Shown here piece by piece: positions 7,477-16,674 of a DNA stretch of 64,000 bases. The notes beneath the pieces were generated by a model. That model was given only the letters and a program-made list of their open reading frames with translations. It was not told the DNA's origin and ran no database searches. The translations under genes and the position numbers were made by a program. Source of the stretch: an uncultured Ruminiclostridium sp. (lineage in GTDB: Bacteria; Bacillota; Clostridia; Oscillospirales; Ruminococcaceae); NCBI GenBank assembly GCA_910579265.1, contig CAJTTE010000002.1, positions 181,884 through 245,883 of the forward strand, read 5' to 3'. Within the stretch, counting starts at the first letter, position 1, and each line of letters starts with the position of its first letter.

Positions 7477-8916
7477 TTATTCGCCGCTTAATTCGGATAT
7501 CACATCGGTTTCGGTCTCATTTGATTCATCCGCTGTGATCTCCACGTTCTTTAAGCTTCTGATAATTTGATTTGAACGTGTTCCTATCAATTTTTCCAGG
7601 TTGCTATCAGCTGTTTTTAAAGATTTACGTACTGCTTTAAGTGTGTCTTCAAAATTCTCGAATTCTTTTTTTGCCGCCCTCAGTATTGTCCAGACCTCGC
7701 TGCTTTTCTTCTGGATAGCCAGCGTTCTGAAGCCCATCTGGAGACTGTTCAGCATAGCGGCCATGGTAGAAGGACCTGCCACGTTGATCCTGTAATCTCT
7801 TTGAAGCTGTTCTACCAGACCTAAATTGATCACCTCCGAATACAGCCCTTCGAAGGGTAAAAACATAACTGCAAAATCAGTGGTATAGGGCGGTATTATG
7901 TACTTTTGACTGATACTTTTGGCGAAGCTTTTTATTTCGGTTTCCAGAAGCTTTCTTCTGACTTTTATTTCTTCCGAATCACCTCTCTCGTATGCGTCAA
8001 GAAGATTTCCGTAGGTATCTGCGGGGAACTTCGAGTCTATGGGAAGCCAGACCGCCTCTCCGTCCTTATTTCCGGGCAGTTTTACGGCGTAGTCCACCTT
8101 TTCCCTTGTGCCGGAAACTGATATCTGTTCGCCGTACTGTTCCGTGGTCAGAATTTCGCTAAGTATGGCTCCAAGCTGGATCTCGCCCATAACGCCGCGG
8201 GTTTTAACGTTAGACAGCACTTTTTTAAGATCTGTCACTCCCGAAGCGACCTGTTTCATTTCTCCAAGTCCTTCGTAAACTTCACCAAGACGTTTGTTCA
8301 CTATTTCAAAGGACTGGGTTATCCTGTCGTTAAGGGTCTTCTGGAGCTTTTCGTTTACCGTATCGTTTATTTTGTCAAGGCTTTTTTGATTGTCCTCGCG
8401 AAGCTTGTCTATGCTAGCGGTATTGGCGTTCTGCATGTTACTTAAAGTATGGAGGGTGTCGTTACGGGTTTTTTCAAACTGTCCCTCCAGCTTTTCGAGG
8501 CTTTTTTGATTATCCTCACGAAGCTCCTTGATCCCCTGAGCATTGGCGGTTTGTATTTTCTCTAAAGTTTCAAGCGTTTCTTTGCGGGTTTTCTCAAACT
8601 GCTCCTCGATTTTTCCTATGCTTTTATCAAGCGTACTCCGTTGTTTTTCCTGTTCGTCCCTTAAGCTTTCTCCGAGCCGGGACACATTGTTGGTTATGCT
8701 TGAGGAAATTTCGCTTCGCAGATTTCCCTGATCCGCTCTTATATTGCTGCTCATTAGATCAGTTTTTGTATTCAGAGTTTTGATGCTCTCGGAAATCTCC
8801 GTTAAATCCGTGTCGGAATTTCCGACGTTTCTTTCTCCAAGCTTTTTGATTATAATTATGCCGATAACGATAAGCACGATACACAATGCCAAAATAATAA
8901 TTTCAAGAATATCCAT
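7477..8916 (-). CDS. rmuC: DNA recombination protein RmuC
   Basis: A 479-residue RmuC-family protein, thought to limit certain recombination events; the biochemistry is poorly known. A single membrane anchor spans residues 3-24, then comes a long coiled coil (about 35-190) with repeats of LREDNQKSLEKLEGQFEKTR, then the RmuC domain with GVMGEIQLGAILSEIL and AVWLPIDSKFP. The internal coiled-coil repeat is seen at DNA level as near-identical blocks around 8380-8540. It stands alone between rplU and a Nudix gene. Confidence 0.92.
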   Translation of the reverse strand: MDILEIIILALCIVLIVIGIIIIKKLGERNVGNSDTDLTEISESIKTLNTKTDLMSSNIRADQGNLRSEISSSITNNVSRLGESLRDEQEKQRSTLDKSIGKIEEQFEKTRKETLETLEKIQTANAQGIKELREDNQKSLEKLEGQFEKTRNDTLHTLSNMQNANTASIDKLREDNQKSLDKINDTVNEKLQKTLNDRITQSFEIVNKRLGEVYEGLGEMKQVASGVTDLKKVLSNVKTRGVMGEIQLGAILSEILTTEQYGEQISVSGTREKVDYAVKLPGNKDGEAVWLPIDSKFPADTYGNLLDAYERGDSEEIKVRRKLLETEIKSFAKSISQKYIIPPYTTDFAVMFLPFEGLYSEVINLGLVEQLQRDYRINVAGPSTMAAMLNSLQMGFRTLAIQKKSSEVWTILRAAKKEFENFEDTLKAVRKSLKTADSNLEKLIGTRSNQIIRSLKNVEITADESNETETDVISELSGE

Positions 8917-9111
8917 AATACGGGTCCCTTACAGTTTTATTTTATCATTCACGGTTTTTGGAAAAACAGCTATAAATCAGCCGCTTAAATACGGTCATAT
9001 TTTGTATCATTTTTTATATTTTTCATTTAGGCGGTAATTTAATGTCCGCGAATTATGATGAAAGACTGTCGGTGCGCATTCGGTTTTTAAAATATATCTA
9101 TTTTCGGGAGA

Positions 9112-9180
9112 AATGCTTTAGAACGCGTCCGCAGTCAATAAAAATCATGCAATTTACGGCTTTTCATGCAGTCCATAATT
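9112..9180 (-). repeat. Family C element remnant
   Basis: About 70 bp matching one end of family C: GCGTCCGCAGTCAATAAAAATC, then GCAATTTACGGCTTTTCATGCAGTCC. The rest of the element is missing. The remainder of the 8917-9192 gap shows nothing I can name. Confidence 0.5.
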
Positions 9181-9192
9181 GCTTAAGCATTT

Positions 9193-9714
9193 TTATTTAA
9201 CTATACATCCGTCAGATTGCCGCCGGGCTTCAAACATAAGCGTTATAAAGCTTTTGAAATACGGAATGAACGTCCCCTCGCAGATCATTTCAAGTATTTC
9301 TTCCAAGGTCGCCCATTTCGCTTCCTGTACCTCTTCGTACTGAAGCTTAAGAGAATCAAGGTCAATGTCATTATGGACGATATAAACGTCGTCAAAGCCC
9401 GTATCGAAGTTAACGGTAATATGAGGACGTTTTCCTTTAAGGCTAAGTTCGATTCCAAGCTCTTCCCGAAGCTCCCTTTCGGCGCCTTCCTGGCTCGTTT
9501 CGCCCGCTAAAACACTTCCGCCGCAGGTGATATCCCACAGACCTGACCAGCCTTTTTTAAACGGCTGCCTTTTTTGTATAAGCATTTGTCCTTTTGAATT
9601 GAATATGCAGATATGTACGACCGTATGGTAATCTCCGGCATTCAGATCCTCTCCCCGAACCGCGGTTTTATTTTTCGGGCATCTGTCAGCATCGTAAATG
9701 TCCCAATACTCCAT
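9193..9714 (-). CDS. Nudix hydrolase
   Basis: A 173-residue Nudix enzyme that cleaves a nucleoside diphosphate linked to another group. The Nudix box is complete at residues 66-88 (GSVLAGETSQEGAER then ELREELGI) with all metal-binding glutamates. The beginning (WDIYDADR, then HICIFNSKGQMLIQKRQ and GWSGLWDIT) resembles the isopentenyl-diphosphate-isomerase-like Nudix branch, so the substrate is open. It follows the small membrane gene at 9720 by 5 bases, in the folD direction. Confidence 0.9.
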   Translation of the reverse strand: MEYWDIYDADRCPKNKTAVRGEDLNAGDYHTVVHICIFNSKGQMLIQKRQPFKKGWSGLWDITCGGSVLAGETSQEGAERELREELGIELSLKGKRPHITVNFDTGFDDVYIVHNDIDLDSLKLQYEEVQEAKWATLEEILEMICEGTFIPYFKSFITLMFEARRQSDGCIVK

Positions 9715-9719
9715 AACGA

Positions 9720-9932
9720 TTATCTCCTTTTCTTGATCCGTTCCTGTTGTTTATCCTGTTTCAGGAATTTGAAATGCAGTACGAACTGAAACGCCGCCAG
9801 TCCGGTCATCATAACGATAGCAATAACGGTGCCGGCATTCCACATTCCGTTGAGCGAGAAATAAACCGCAAGATAGACTGCCGCAAGACAGAGAATTATG
9901 CCCGTTATAAATGGTGATTGTCCTTTTTTCAT
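9720..9932 (-). CDS. Small two-span membrane protein
   Basis: A 70-residue protein with two hydrophobic stretches (residues 8-26 and 30-52) and a basic tail [13 protein letters not shown]. Not recognised. It overlaps the end of folD by 4 bases (ATGA type) and is followed by the Nudix gene after 5 bases, which supports it being translated as part of the lgt-folD-orf70-Nudix set. Confidence 0.75.
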   Translation of the reverse strand: MKKGQSPFITGIILCLAAVYLAVYFSLNGMWNAGTVIAIVMMTGLAAFQFVLHFKFLKQDKQQERIKKRR

Positions 9933-10765
9933 AGGCTTTGGAGCTTACCGGCTCTTAAAGTGTTTTCCATAAGCATAGCAATGGTCATAGGACCTACTCC
10001 GCCGGGAACGGGAGTAATAAAGCTGCATTTACCGCTGACGCTTTCAAAATCCACATCGCCGCAAAGCTTGCCCTGGGAATTTCTGTTCATTCCTACGTCT
10101 ATGACGATCGCGCCTTCCTTTACCATATCGGCGGTTACAAATCCCGCTTTTCCTACTGCCGAAACCAGAATATCGGCTCTTCTGCATACGTCGGCCAAAT
10201 CCTTTGTTTTACTGTGACAAATGGTAACGGTTGCACTTTCATGAAGAAGAAGCATGGCCATAGGTTTTCCGACGATATTTGAACGGCCTATAACCACGCA
10301 TTCCTTACCGGATATTTCCGTTTCGGTAGAGTGAATAAGTTCCATAACTCCCGCAGGAGTGCAGGGAAGGAAAGCGTAGTCTCCTATCATTATCCTGCCG
10401 ACGTTTACCGCATGAAATGCATCCACATCCTTTTCGGGACTGATATGTCCGATCACCTTTTTTTCGTCTATATGTCCGGGCAGAGGAAGCTGGACCAATA
10501 TTCCGTTTACTCTGGGATCCTTGTTAAGCGTGTCCACTAGTTCGAGAAGCTGTGCCTCGTCGGTTTCCTCGGGAAGGGCGTATTCAAAAGAGGTTATGCC
10601 GCATAATTCGCATGCTTTTTTCTTGTTGTTGACATAAACGCGGCTTGCCTGATCGTTTCCTACGATCACTACCGCCAGACCTATCTTGAGTCCTTTTTCC
10701 GCTATTTCGTTTCTTACTCTTTCTTTAACGGCTTGGGAGACCGATTTTCCGTCGATGATTTTCAT
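9929..10765 (-). CDS. folD: Bifunctional FolD (methylene-THF dehydrogenase/cyclohydrolase)
   Basis: A 278-residue enzyme interconverting 5,10-methylene-, methenyl- and 10-formyl-tetrahydrofolate. The active site Tyr44xxxLys48 (YVNNK) is intact, as is the NADP-binding segment [14 protein letters not shown] and the terminal [18 protein letters not shown]. Normal length. Two bases separate it from lgt, so both are on one mRNA. It feeds formyl groups to purine synthesis; purL lies 20 kb away and is not linked. Confidence 0.97.
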   Translation of the reverse strand: MKIIDGKSVSQAVKERVRNEIAEKGLKIGLAVVIVGNDQASRVYVNNKKKACELCGITSFEYALPEETDEAQLLELVDTLNKDPRVNGILVQLPLPGHIDEKKVIGHISPEKDVDAFHAVNVGRIMIGDYAFLPCTPAGVMELIHSTETEISGKECVVIGRSNIVGKPMAMLLLHESATVTICHSKTKDLADVCRRADILVSAVGKAGFVTADMVKEGAIVIDVGMNRNSQGKLCGDVDFESVSGKCSFITPVPGGVGPMTIAMLMENTLRAGKLQSL

Positions 10766-10767
10766 AC

Positions 10768-11853
10768 TTATTTATCCTCCGATGTATTATTATCAATGTT
10801 TGTTTCTTGAACGCCTTTTTCATCGCCCAGAATACTGGGAGCGGTTTTTTCGGAATAAGCTTTTTCCGCTTTTTTCATCGCCTTTTTTGCTGCTTCGTTT
10901 TCCTTTTCCAGTATACGTTTTTTTTCAAACGATCTGATTCGCTCCGCACTGTCCTCGGTGTTGACGTAAAGAGGTCTTCCGTCTTTTTTGACGGCAATTT
11001 TAAAGTATATTATCATTATGAGCGCCAAAACTGCCGAGGCTATCGCGATAACTTGTGAAATCTTAAGCGATCCGGCATAAAGGCTGTCCGTGCGAAGACC
11101 CTCTATCCAGCCTCTTCCCGCTCCGTACCAAAATACGTAGTAAAGAAACAGTTCTCCGTCGAAGGTCCGTATTTTGTTCCCTATAAAATGTATAAGTAAA
11201 AAACCTACGATGCACCACAGGCTTTCGTATAAAAAACATGGATGGACAAGAATATCCGTTTTCGTTACGCTTTGCCCAGATGCTTCTATAACTATGGGAT
11301 CAAGCGCTATTTTCGTTCCGGTCATGCCCCAGGGAAGATTTCCTGCGGTAGGCGCTCCGTAGCACTCCTGATTTATAAAGTTGCCCCATCTTCCGATTGC
11401 CTGGCCTATAAGAAAAGCGGGTGCGGCTACGTCGAGTAACGGAAGAAACGGGGTTTTTTTGATTTTACTCATAATGATTCCCGTGATGACTCCGAAGATT
11501 ATCCCGCCGTAAATGGCAAGACCTCCGTCATGTATCTTCGTAAACATTGTGATTAAATCATATTTGTTTTCTGCGTCAGGGTTCATTAAGTTGTAAAACA
11601 AACAGAAATAAGCTCTTGCGCCGATAAATCCCACGATGATGGATACAAAAGCGATATCAAAAACGTTATCGGAGATCAACCCGACTTTTCTGGCTCTTTT
11701 CATGGCGTAGATAAATCCGAGTATTACGCCCGCGGCAATAAGTATGCCGTACCAGTATATATCCATTCCGAATAAATTGAATGCCACACGGTTGATTTCA
11801 ATATCTCCGGAGAATAAATTTGGGAATTCAACCGATTCTTTTAAAAGCTGCAT
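10768..11853 (-). CDS. lgt: Prolipoprotein diacylglyceryl transferase
   Basis: A 361-residue integral membrane enzyme that puts a diacylglyceryl group on the cysteine of lipoprotein precursors. About seven membrane spans are visible; the signature [13 protein letters not shown] is complete. The last 75 residues are a charged cytoplasmic tail ([20 protein letters not shown]) longer than in most Lgt proteins. It is the first gene of lgt-folD-orf70-Nudix. The lipobox-bearing mannanases at 21-25 kb are natural substrates. Confidence 0.96.
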   Translation of the reverse strand: MQLLKESVEFPNLFSGDIEINRVAFNLFGMDIYWYGILIAAGVILGFIYAMKRARKVGLISDNVFDIAFVSIIVGFIGARAYFCLFYNLMNPDAENKYDLITMFTKIHDGGLAIYGGIIFGVITGIIMSKIKKTPFLPLLDVAAPAFLIGQAIGRWGNFINQECYGAPTAGNLPWGMTGTKIALDPIVIEASGQSVTKTDILVHPCFLYESLWCIVGFLLIHFIGNKIRTFDGELFLYYVFWYGAGRGWIEGLRTDSLYAGSLKISQVIAIASAVLALIMIIYFKIAVKKDGRPLYVNTEDSAERIRSFEKKRILEKENEAAKKAMKKAEKAYSEKTAPSILGDEKGVQETNIDNNTSEDK

Positions 11854-12008
11854 AAGTTTTGTCCTTTCTTTTTTGTTTTTCTGTAATATTGTAAAAATAA
11901 AATCAGGCTCGTTTTTTTACGGGAAAGATCCTCTCTGATACTACGGCCGGTCGTTATAAAAAGCATATTCAACGGCATCCGAGCGTGGTTTCAGCCGAAG
12001 ACTTGCTT

Positions 12009-13295
12009 TTACGCGCCTGAAGAAACGGGTTCTACCGTTGATATACTGCAGTTGTCAACATCAAGCTTTTTCAGCGCATCAACAATGTCATCGTAGCAAA
12101 GCTCGGCGGAGATATCTATATAATCAAAGGCTCCGATACCCGCCATTTCCGAGTTCATCATTGAATTGGCTCTTATTTCCACGCTTCCGAGGCCGCCGAT
12201 AATTTGTCCGTAGATTTTTTTCCTGATGCCTTCAAATACTTCCTTGTCGGGCAGCGCGGTTTTAAGTCTTTTAAGTTCGCCGTTTATTTTATCCTTGACT
12301 ATTGACGGATTTTTGGACTCTCCCGAAATTGCTGCCGTAAAAAAATCTCGTCCGTGAAAAACTCCTACATTCATATAATCTATAAGCTCCTGTTCGTACA
12401 TCTCGGAGTAAAATCCGGTATTTTCCCCGAGGCAGCATGAAAAGAGCGCGTTATACACGACATATGCTTTTGCCGCTTCTCTTCCGCTTAAAGGCGGCAG
12501 CTTGTACATTATTTCAAAAATAGGACGCGAACAGGGAAGCTTTTCCGATATGGTTTTTTCTCTTACCTCATAAGGTTCATCCGGAATAACTCTTTCTGCT
12601 TTATGCCCGGAATTTTTTTTCAAAAGCCTGTCGCATATTTGAAGCACCTTTTCACAATCAAAATTTCCCGCAATTGAAATTACGGCATTGTTAAGATCGT
12701 AGAAAACATCGTAACAGCGGTACAGTATCTCCTTGTTGATTTTCTTTATACTTTCTGACGTTCCTCCTATTCTTGTTCTGACAGGATTGTTATGATAAAC
12801 CGCATCCAAGCAGTTATAAAAAACCCTGTGGGCAGGATCGTCCTCATACATTCTTATTTCCTGTTCTATGATGCTGCGTTCCTTTTCAACGTTTTCATCG
12901 GTAAAATACGGTTTCTGAACGAAATCCAGCAGTATTTCCAGGTTTTCTTCGAGCTTGTGGGTGCATGAAAAAAGGTAAGCGGTTTTATCGAAGCCTGTAA
13001 ATGCATTGGCGTTTGCTCCGGTTTTCGAAAACTTTTGAAAAGTGTTACCGTCCGCATTTTCAAACATTTTGTGCTCTATATAGTGAGCGGCTCCGTCAGG
13101 AATAGTAATAAGGTTTGTTTCGCCGTCTGATTTAAGAATGTTGTCCACCGATCCGTAATTTACTCCGAACAAAGCGTATACGCTGTTATAATCTTCCATT
13201 GGGCAAAGACAGATCGTACAGCCGCTTGGGTGACGTATTCGTATATATCTTTCTCCTACCTTGGAATTTTCTATAATCTCCTTTTTATGTTCCAT
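12009..13295 (-). CDS. M16 peptidase YmfH/YfmH type
   Basis: A 428-residue M16-family zinc peptidase-like protein. The inverted zinc motif HxxEH is intact (His71, Glu74, His75 in AHYIEHKMFEN) and the distal glutamate lies in IEQEIRMYEDDP. Proteins of this type are annotated as the catalytic half of the YmfF/YmfH pair linked to 5-aminopentanol modification of elongation factor P in Bacillus. That role is inferred here. It follows its partner at 13348-14610 after 52 bases. Confidence 0.88.
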   Translation of the reverse strand: MEHKKEIIENSKVGERYIRIRHPSGCTICLCPMEDYNSVYALFGVNYGSVDNILKSDGETNLITIPDGAAHYIEHKMFENADGNTFQKFSKTGANANAFTGFDKTAYLFSCTHKLEENLEILLDFVQKPYFTDENVEKERSIIEQEIRMYEDDPAHRVFYNCLDAVYHNNPVRTRIGGTSESIKKINKEILYRCYDVFYDLNNAVISIAGNFDCEKVLQICDRLLKKNSGHKAERVIPDEPYEVREKTISEKLPCSRPIFEIMYKLPPLSGREAAKAYVVYNALFSCCLGENTGFYSEMYEQELIDYMNVGVFHGRDFFTAAISGESKNPSIVKDKINGELKRLKTALPDKEVFEGIRKKIYGQIIGGLGSVEIRANSMMNSEMAGIGAFDYIDISAELCYDDIVDALKKLDVDNCSISTVEPVSSGA

Positions 13296-13347
13296 TTCAA
13301 AGCTTTATCCTTTCAGATATTATCATATTTACCGCGCGTCCGTCTGT

Positions 13348-14610
13348 TTAATCCTTCGGAGCGAGGATATAAACCGTATCGAGAGTCAACGATCGGGCGG
13401 CGTTGATAATATCTTCCCGATTGACCCTGGCTTCTTCTTCAATAACATCTTCAGGGGATTTTATATCGTCTTCATAAATGCGAATGAGGTACCATGCTCC
13501 CATATGTTTAAAACTGTCATAGTATGCTCTGAGAAAATTTCTTCGGTATATTTTGGCATATTCTATATTTTCATCTGAAAAATCTCCGTTTTTCATTGCT
13601 TCAAGCTGAATAAGTATTTCCTTTTCCGTTTTATCGATGTTGTTTTTGTCGATACCGCTTCTTACCGAAAAAGAGCCTTTGTTGCAATTCACAAATGACC
13701 AGCAGTAATAGCAAAGAGACTTTTTTTCGCGTATATTTATAAACAGCTTGGAGGACGAAGATCCTCCGTATATTTCATTCATAATCTTAAGAGCGGATTT
13801 ATTCACACACTCGGTTTTAAATCCTAAGGCAAGCTGACTTTGCGTAACCTCCATTTCTTCGTAAATTCTTTTCGGTTCATTCTTTAAAGGACTGCGCTTA
13901 GATTCGAAGGAAAAAATCTCTTCCCGCTCAAGCTTTATAAATGCGTCGGTGATTATTTTCTTTTCATCGGAAAAATCACTGCATCCGGTGCATATTATTT
14001 CGATACGGCAATGCTCTAAAAGTCTTTTATAAGCTTTATACGCGCTTTTTGCCGAAACTCTTTTAGCCTGAGCCGCTGTTCCCAGTGTCCGTATTCCGGC
14101 AGGCTCTCCTTCATAAAGGATTTCGATTATTCTTTGACTTGCATAGGAATATTTATCGTTTATTTCCGCTTCGATTTCGTTTATTACAGCCTGGCGCTCC
14201 AGTCGGGTCACTTTTTGCGAAAAAGCGCCGTTTTCCAGAAGCGGGTCAAACAGGCAGCTTAAAAGAATGTCAATCGCCTCAGAGCCCACCTTTTCATTTT
14301 GAAAAGCATATTTGTTGTCAATATATTCAACGGTAAAGGTTACGAACTGGACGTCGTCCGTTCCCAGAACTCCTCCGTCAAGCCGTGCCGCATAGAGGGA
14401 TGAAAGCTTGCTGTTGAGTTTGGCGTGGTCGGGGTACTTATTATTGGATTTTGTAAGAATACGTGCAAGAACAGCGTATTCCGAAGCCGTTTCCTCGGAT
14501 ATCGGTGTTATAAAATTAATGGACACTACGTTGAATTTTGCTCTTTTGTCAGTGATGCGGCTTAGAAATATCCCTTTGCCGATTTCCCGTCTTTCTATTT
14601 TTTCGGGCAT
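13348..14610 (-). CDS. M16 peptidase-like YmfF/YfmF type (inactive partner)
   Basis: A 420-residue M16-like protein with no HxxEH motif, as expected for the non-catalytic partner of YmfH. Recognisable parts are the TSNNKYPDHAKLNSKLSSLY-like region and the C-terminal GGSSSSKLFINIREKKSLCY. The start at 14610 was chosen because AAAGGA lies about 10 bases upstream; the frame is open to 14697 without a ribosome site. The two genes form a unit, which is usual in Firmicutes. Confidence 0.87.
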   Translation of the reverse strand: MPEKIERREIGKGIFLSRITDKRAKFNVVSINFITPISEETASEYAVLARILTKSNNKYPDHAKLNSKLSSLYAARLDGGVLGTDDVQFVTFTVEYIDNKYAFQNEKVGSEAIDILLSCLFDPLLENGAFSQKVTRLERQAVINEIEAEINDKYSYASQRIIEILYEGEPAGIRTLGTAAQAKRVSAKSAYKAYKRLLEHCRIEIICTGCSDFSDEKKIITDAFIKLEREEIFSFESKRSPLKNEPKRIYEEMEVTQSQLALGFKTECVNKSALKIMNEIYGGSSSSKLFINIREKKSLCYYCWSFVNCNKGSFSVRSGIDKNNIDKTEKEILIQLEAMKNGDFSDENIEYAKIYRRNFLRAYYDSFKHMGAWYLIRIYEDDIKSPEDVIEEEARVNREDIINAARSLTLDTVYILAPKD

Positions 14611-14619
14611 TGGTGTAAG

Positions 14620-15290
14620 TTCCTTTCTTTCCATATCCGTTAAAAATATTTGTACGTGTTTTTTCAGCATCGGCGCCCCGGAATGAGCCGAAGGCATAGT
14701 GAGACGGCGCCTAAGAAATCATCCGTTACCGCCGCCGTATGTTATGATCAGTCCTGAAAACCGGTTGACAGAAATATGACATTCAACTGTTCAGGATTTG
14801 TATAATCCTGTTTAGTATACCATATTTTGCACTGAATTACCATAGCTTTCACAAATTTTTTTCTTTTGTCTTTTATTAAAAAGCTTAAAAACAGGTTTTT
14901 CCTCTTATGATACGATTTGACATGGCTTCGGACACATAGGCGCTTTCCTCATGCATATCTGTATACGGGCTTGCGCACGCAGATTGTTCGTGTCGAGGAT
15001 TTTAAAAGCGTTTGGAGCTTTAAATATAAAAAGTCTTCCTTATGTGAAGAAAGTTGCTGCTTTTAAGAAAATAAAATTTGTTTCATTAAAGGAAAGAGCC
15101 GGTGTTATTTGATTTATTCATAAATATTGCTTGTTTTTATAAAAAAGGTTGATTTTTATTTGTCGATAGGAGAATTACCGCTGTTTGTGAAAGAATAACT
15201 GTTTTTGGGAATACTCATTTAAAATCGGAATATTTATTTTTCATTTTGATTCTGATCCGGCGGCGGAGAATCATTGACGAAAAAATATAA
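14620..15290. other. Long intergenic stretch, no gene seen
   Basis: AT-rich sequence upstream of the YmfF/YmfH pair. A CAGGATT-TGTAT-AATCCTG inverted repeat lies at 14792-14810, just beside a TATACT-like -10 on the minus strand that may serve the pair. No open frame over 30 codons with a ribosome site and no family repeat was found in it. Confidence 0.5.
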
Positions 15291-15297
15291 ATTTTAA

Positions 15298-15426
15298 AAA
15301 AAGACAAAAAAATGGGATCCCGTACGGGATCCCGAAACTCAAATAATTAGAATGTGTAGAACAAAAGAAAGGAGACAACTAAAAATTAAGTAAATCAATC
15401 AATCTATCCAATCGTGATTTAACTTG
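15298..15426 (-). ncRNA. Candidate small regulatory RNA with anti-Shine-Dalgarno stretch
   Basis: A minus-strand transcription unit of about 125 nt. Promoter TTGACA-17-TATACT lies at 15460-15432; the RNA would start near 15426. It ends in an intrinsic terminator: GGGATCCC, loop GTAC, GGGATCCC (15314-15333), followed by ATTTTTTTGTCTTTTTTT. Between them there is no start codon with a ribosome site. The middle carries UUGUCUCCUUUCUUUUGUUC (about 15362-15381), complementary to AAAGGAG-type ribosome sites, which is how many Gram-positive small RNAs bind mRNAs. The next genes on this strand are far away (13348-14610 downstream, HxlR upstream), so it is free-standing. It could instead be an unstable leader fragment; I consider an RNA gene more likely. 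Confidence 0.6.
15314..15333 (-). terminator. Terminator of the candidate small RNA
   Basis: Twenty-base perfect palindrome made of GGGATCCC, GTAC and GGGATCCC. On the minus strand it is followed by ATTTTTTT and another T7 run; on the plus strand no T run follows, so it works in one direction only. Confidence 0.88.
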
Positions 15427-15431
15427 CCTTT

Positions 15432-15460
15432 AGTATACTACCTTTTGTTGTATTTGTCAA
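15432..15460 (-). promoter_or_regulatory. Consensus sigma-A promoter of the small RNA
   Basis: TTGACA at 15460-15455 and TATACT at 15437-15432 with exactly 17 bases between. This is among the best promoters in the window. Confidence 0.85.
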
Positions 15461-15466
15461 TAACTT

Positions 15467-15494
15467 TTGACAAATTTAAAAAGATTTGTATGAT
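15467..15494 (+). promoter_or_regulatory. Divergent promoter facing away from the small RNA
   Basis: TTGACA (15467-15472), 16 bases, TATGAT (15489-15494) on the plus strand. Its -35 box and that of the small RNA form the inverted repeat ATTTGTCA-N8-TGACAAAT. No gene follows on the plus strand before the antisense HxlR gene. Confidence 0.5.
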
Positions 15495-15649
15495 CCTACA
15501 AATATGAATGTTTAAAATTTCACAAAACCACCATAAATCATTGCGTCAAAACCGGACAAAATCAAATAGAACAACATACGGTAAGCTCGCGGCATATTTT
15601 GCATGTTTTAGTCCATTTTTCACAAATGTTTTTCCGAAATACTAAAGCA

Positions 15650-15677
15650 TTGACACTGCTGCTGCGATTCATATAAT
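15650..15677 (+). promoter_or_regulatory. Orphan consensus promoter
   Basis: TTGACA (15650-15655), 16 bases, TATAAT (15672-15677), pointing towards the 3' end of the minus-strand HxlR gene. A weak hairpin ACATC-GATGT with GGTTTT at 15788-15807 could end a transcript of about 125 nt. No open frame is present. Confidence 0.5.
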
Positions 15678-15839
15678 TTTCAAATCGTTATTCGTCGCTA
15701 TTCCTAAGTATATTGCTGCGGCGGCGGTAAAGAACCGACGCTGATAAAGAAAATACCGAAAAACAAATCAGGCTTCGCAATTCACATACATCGTCCGATG
15801 TGGTTTTAGAATATGTGTTTTTATTGAAAAAGTCTGTTT

Positions 15840-16166
15840 TTAAGCCGTCAGCTCGTGGAATTTTTTTCCCCATGCCGCTAAAGCGTCAAGAATAGGGCTC
15901 ATGCTCCGTCCCAGATCAGTGAGCGTGTATTCTACTTTCGGGGGAACCTCCGGAAAAACCCTTCTTGAAAGAAGCCCGTTTTCTTCAAGATCGCGAAGAT
16001 TGGATGTAAGAACCTTCTGGGAAATCCCCCCTATTGATTTTTTTAATTCACCGAAGCGTTTTGTCCCCTCGAGAAGATCTCTTATGATAAGTACCTTCCA
16101 CTTATCTCCTATCAGCATAAGGGTCGTTTCGACCGGACAAAGCGGAAGCTCGTTTCTGTTCAGCAT
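15840..16166 (-). CDS. HxlR family transcriptional regulator
   Basis: A 108-residue winged-helix regulator of the HxlR/YodB family. Cys10 in ELPLCPVETT is the conserved N-terminal cysteine that senses thiol-reactive compounds in some relatives. The DNA-binding part is RFGELKKSIGGISQKVLTSN, the wing ends in PPKVEYTLTDLG. The start at 16166 has CGGAGG 6 bases ahead; the frame stays open to 16391 only because it runs into a family B repeat. The target is unknown; the nearest divergent gene is not a typical reductase. Confidence 0.93.
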   Translation of the reverse strand: MLNRNELPLCPVETTLMLIGDKWKVLIIRDLLEGTKRFGELKKSIGGISQKVLTSNLRDLEENGLLSRRVFPEVPPKVEYTLTDLGRSMSPILDALAAWGKKFHELTA

Positions 16167-16239
16167 ATAAATCCTCCGATAATCACAAGAATTATTAATA
16201 TAAATGAATAATAGCGGTACGGTAAAGCGGTAACGATTT

Positions 16240-16419
16240 TTAAGGCAATACCGCACAATGACCGCCTGAGGGCTTTGCGTGCGGCTTGCTTGCATATTTT
16301 CCGTCATCTTACACAAATTCTCCTTGAAATACGTCAGTATTCCTTCGTCGAATTTATGCAAGCTGACGAAAAATCCGACTGGGCAATTCACACCCGATCA
16401 TTGTGCGGTATTGCCTTAA
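16240..16419. repeat. Family B element, copy 1
   Basis: A 180-bp palindromic element bounded by TTAA on both sides, with terminal inverted repeats AAGGCAATACCGCACAATGA and its complement. Internal words CGTGCGGCTTGCTTGCATAT, CACAAATTC-CCTTGAAATACGTCAGTATTC and GCAATTCACAC recur in five other copies in this window, four of which are also 180 bp long. Confidence 0.9.
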
Positions 16420-16433
16420 ATTCGCCATGCGCA

Positions 16434-16625
16434 TTTAGGCGCTGCCTGAAAAGCCGTGAATTGCACGATCTCTACTTACAGCAGACGATTTCCGCCTTAA
16501 AGAATGCCGATAGCTATTTCAAAGGGATAACAACAAAATACCCTGGTATTGCTCTAAATTTTTTCCTTGAAAACTCCGTGCTTTAGCATAATTGTACAAA
16601 TTTGCTTTCATTTCAGATATGTCCA
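16434..16625 (+). repeat. Family C element, copy 2
   Basis: A roughly 190-bp copy: it opens GCTGCCTGAAAAGCCGTGAA and closes CATTTCAGATATGTCC. It lies back to back with family B copy 1 and separates it from ychF. Together they fill the 16167-16674 gap. Confidence 0.75.
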
Positions 16626-16674
16626 GACGAAATCGTACAAAAGCGCTTAGTTTTCAGATTGCTCTGATTCCGGT

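Noticed and set aside
8380..8560. Direct repeats in DNA
   Set aside because: They are the coding sequence of the coiled-coil repeats of rmuC, not an independent repeat or CRISPR.
16167..16391. N-terminal extension of the HxlR regulator
   Set aside because: The extra 75 codons come from family B copy 1, and a good ribosome site precedes the ATG at 16166.
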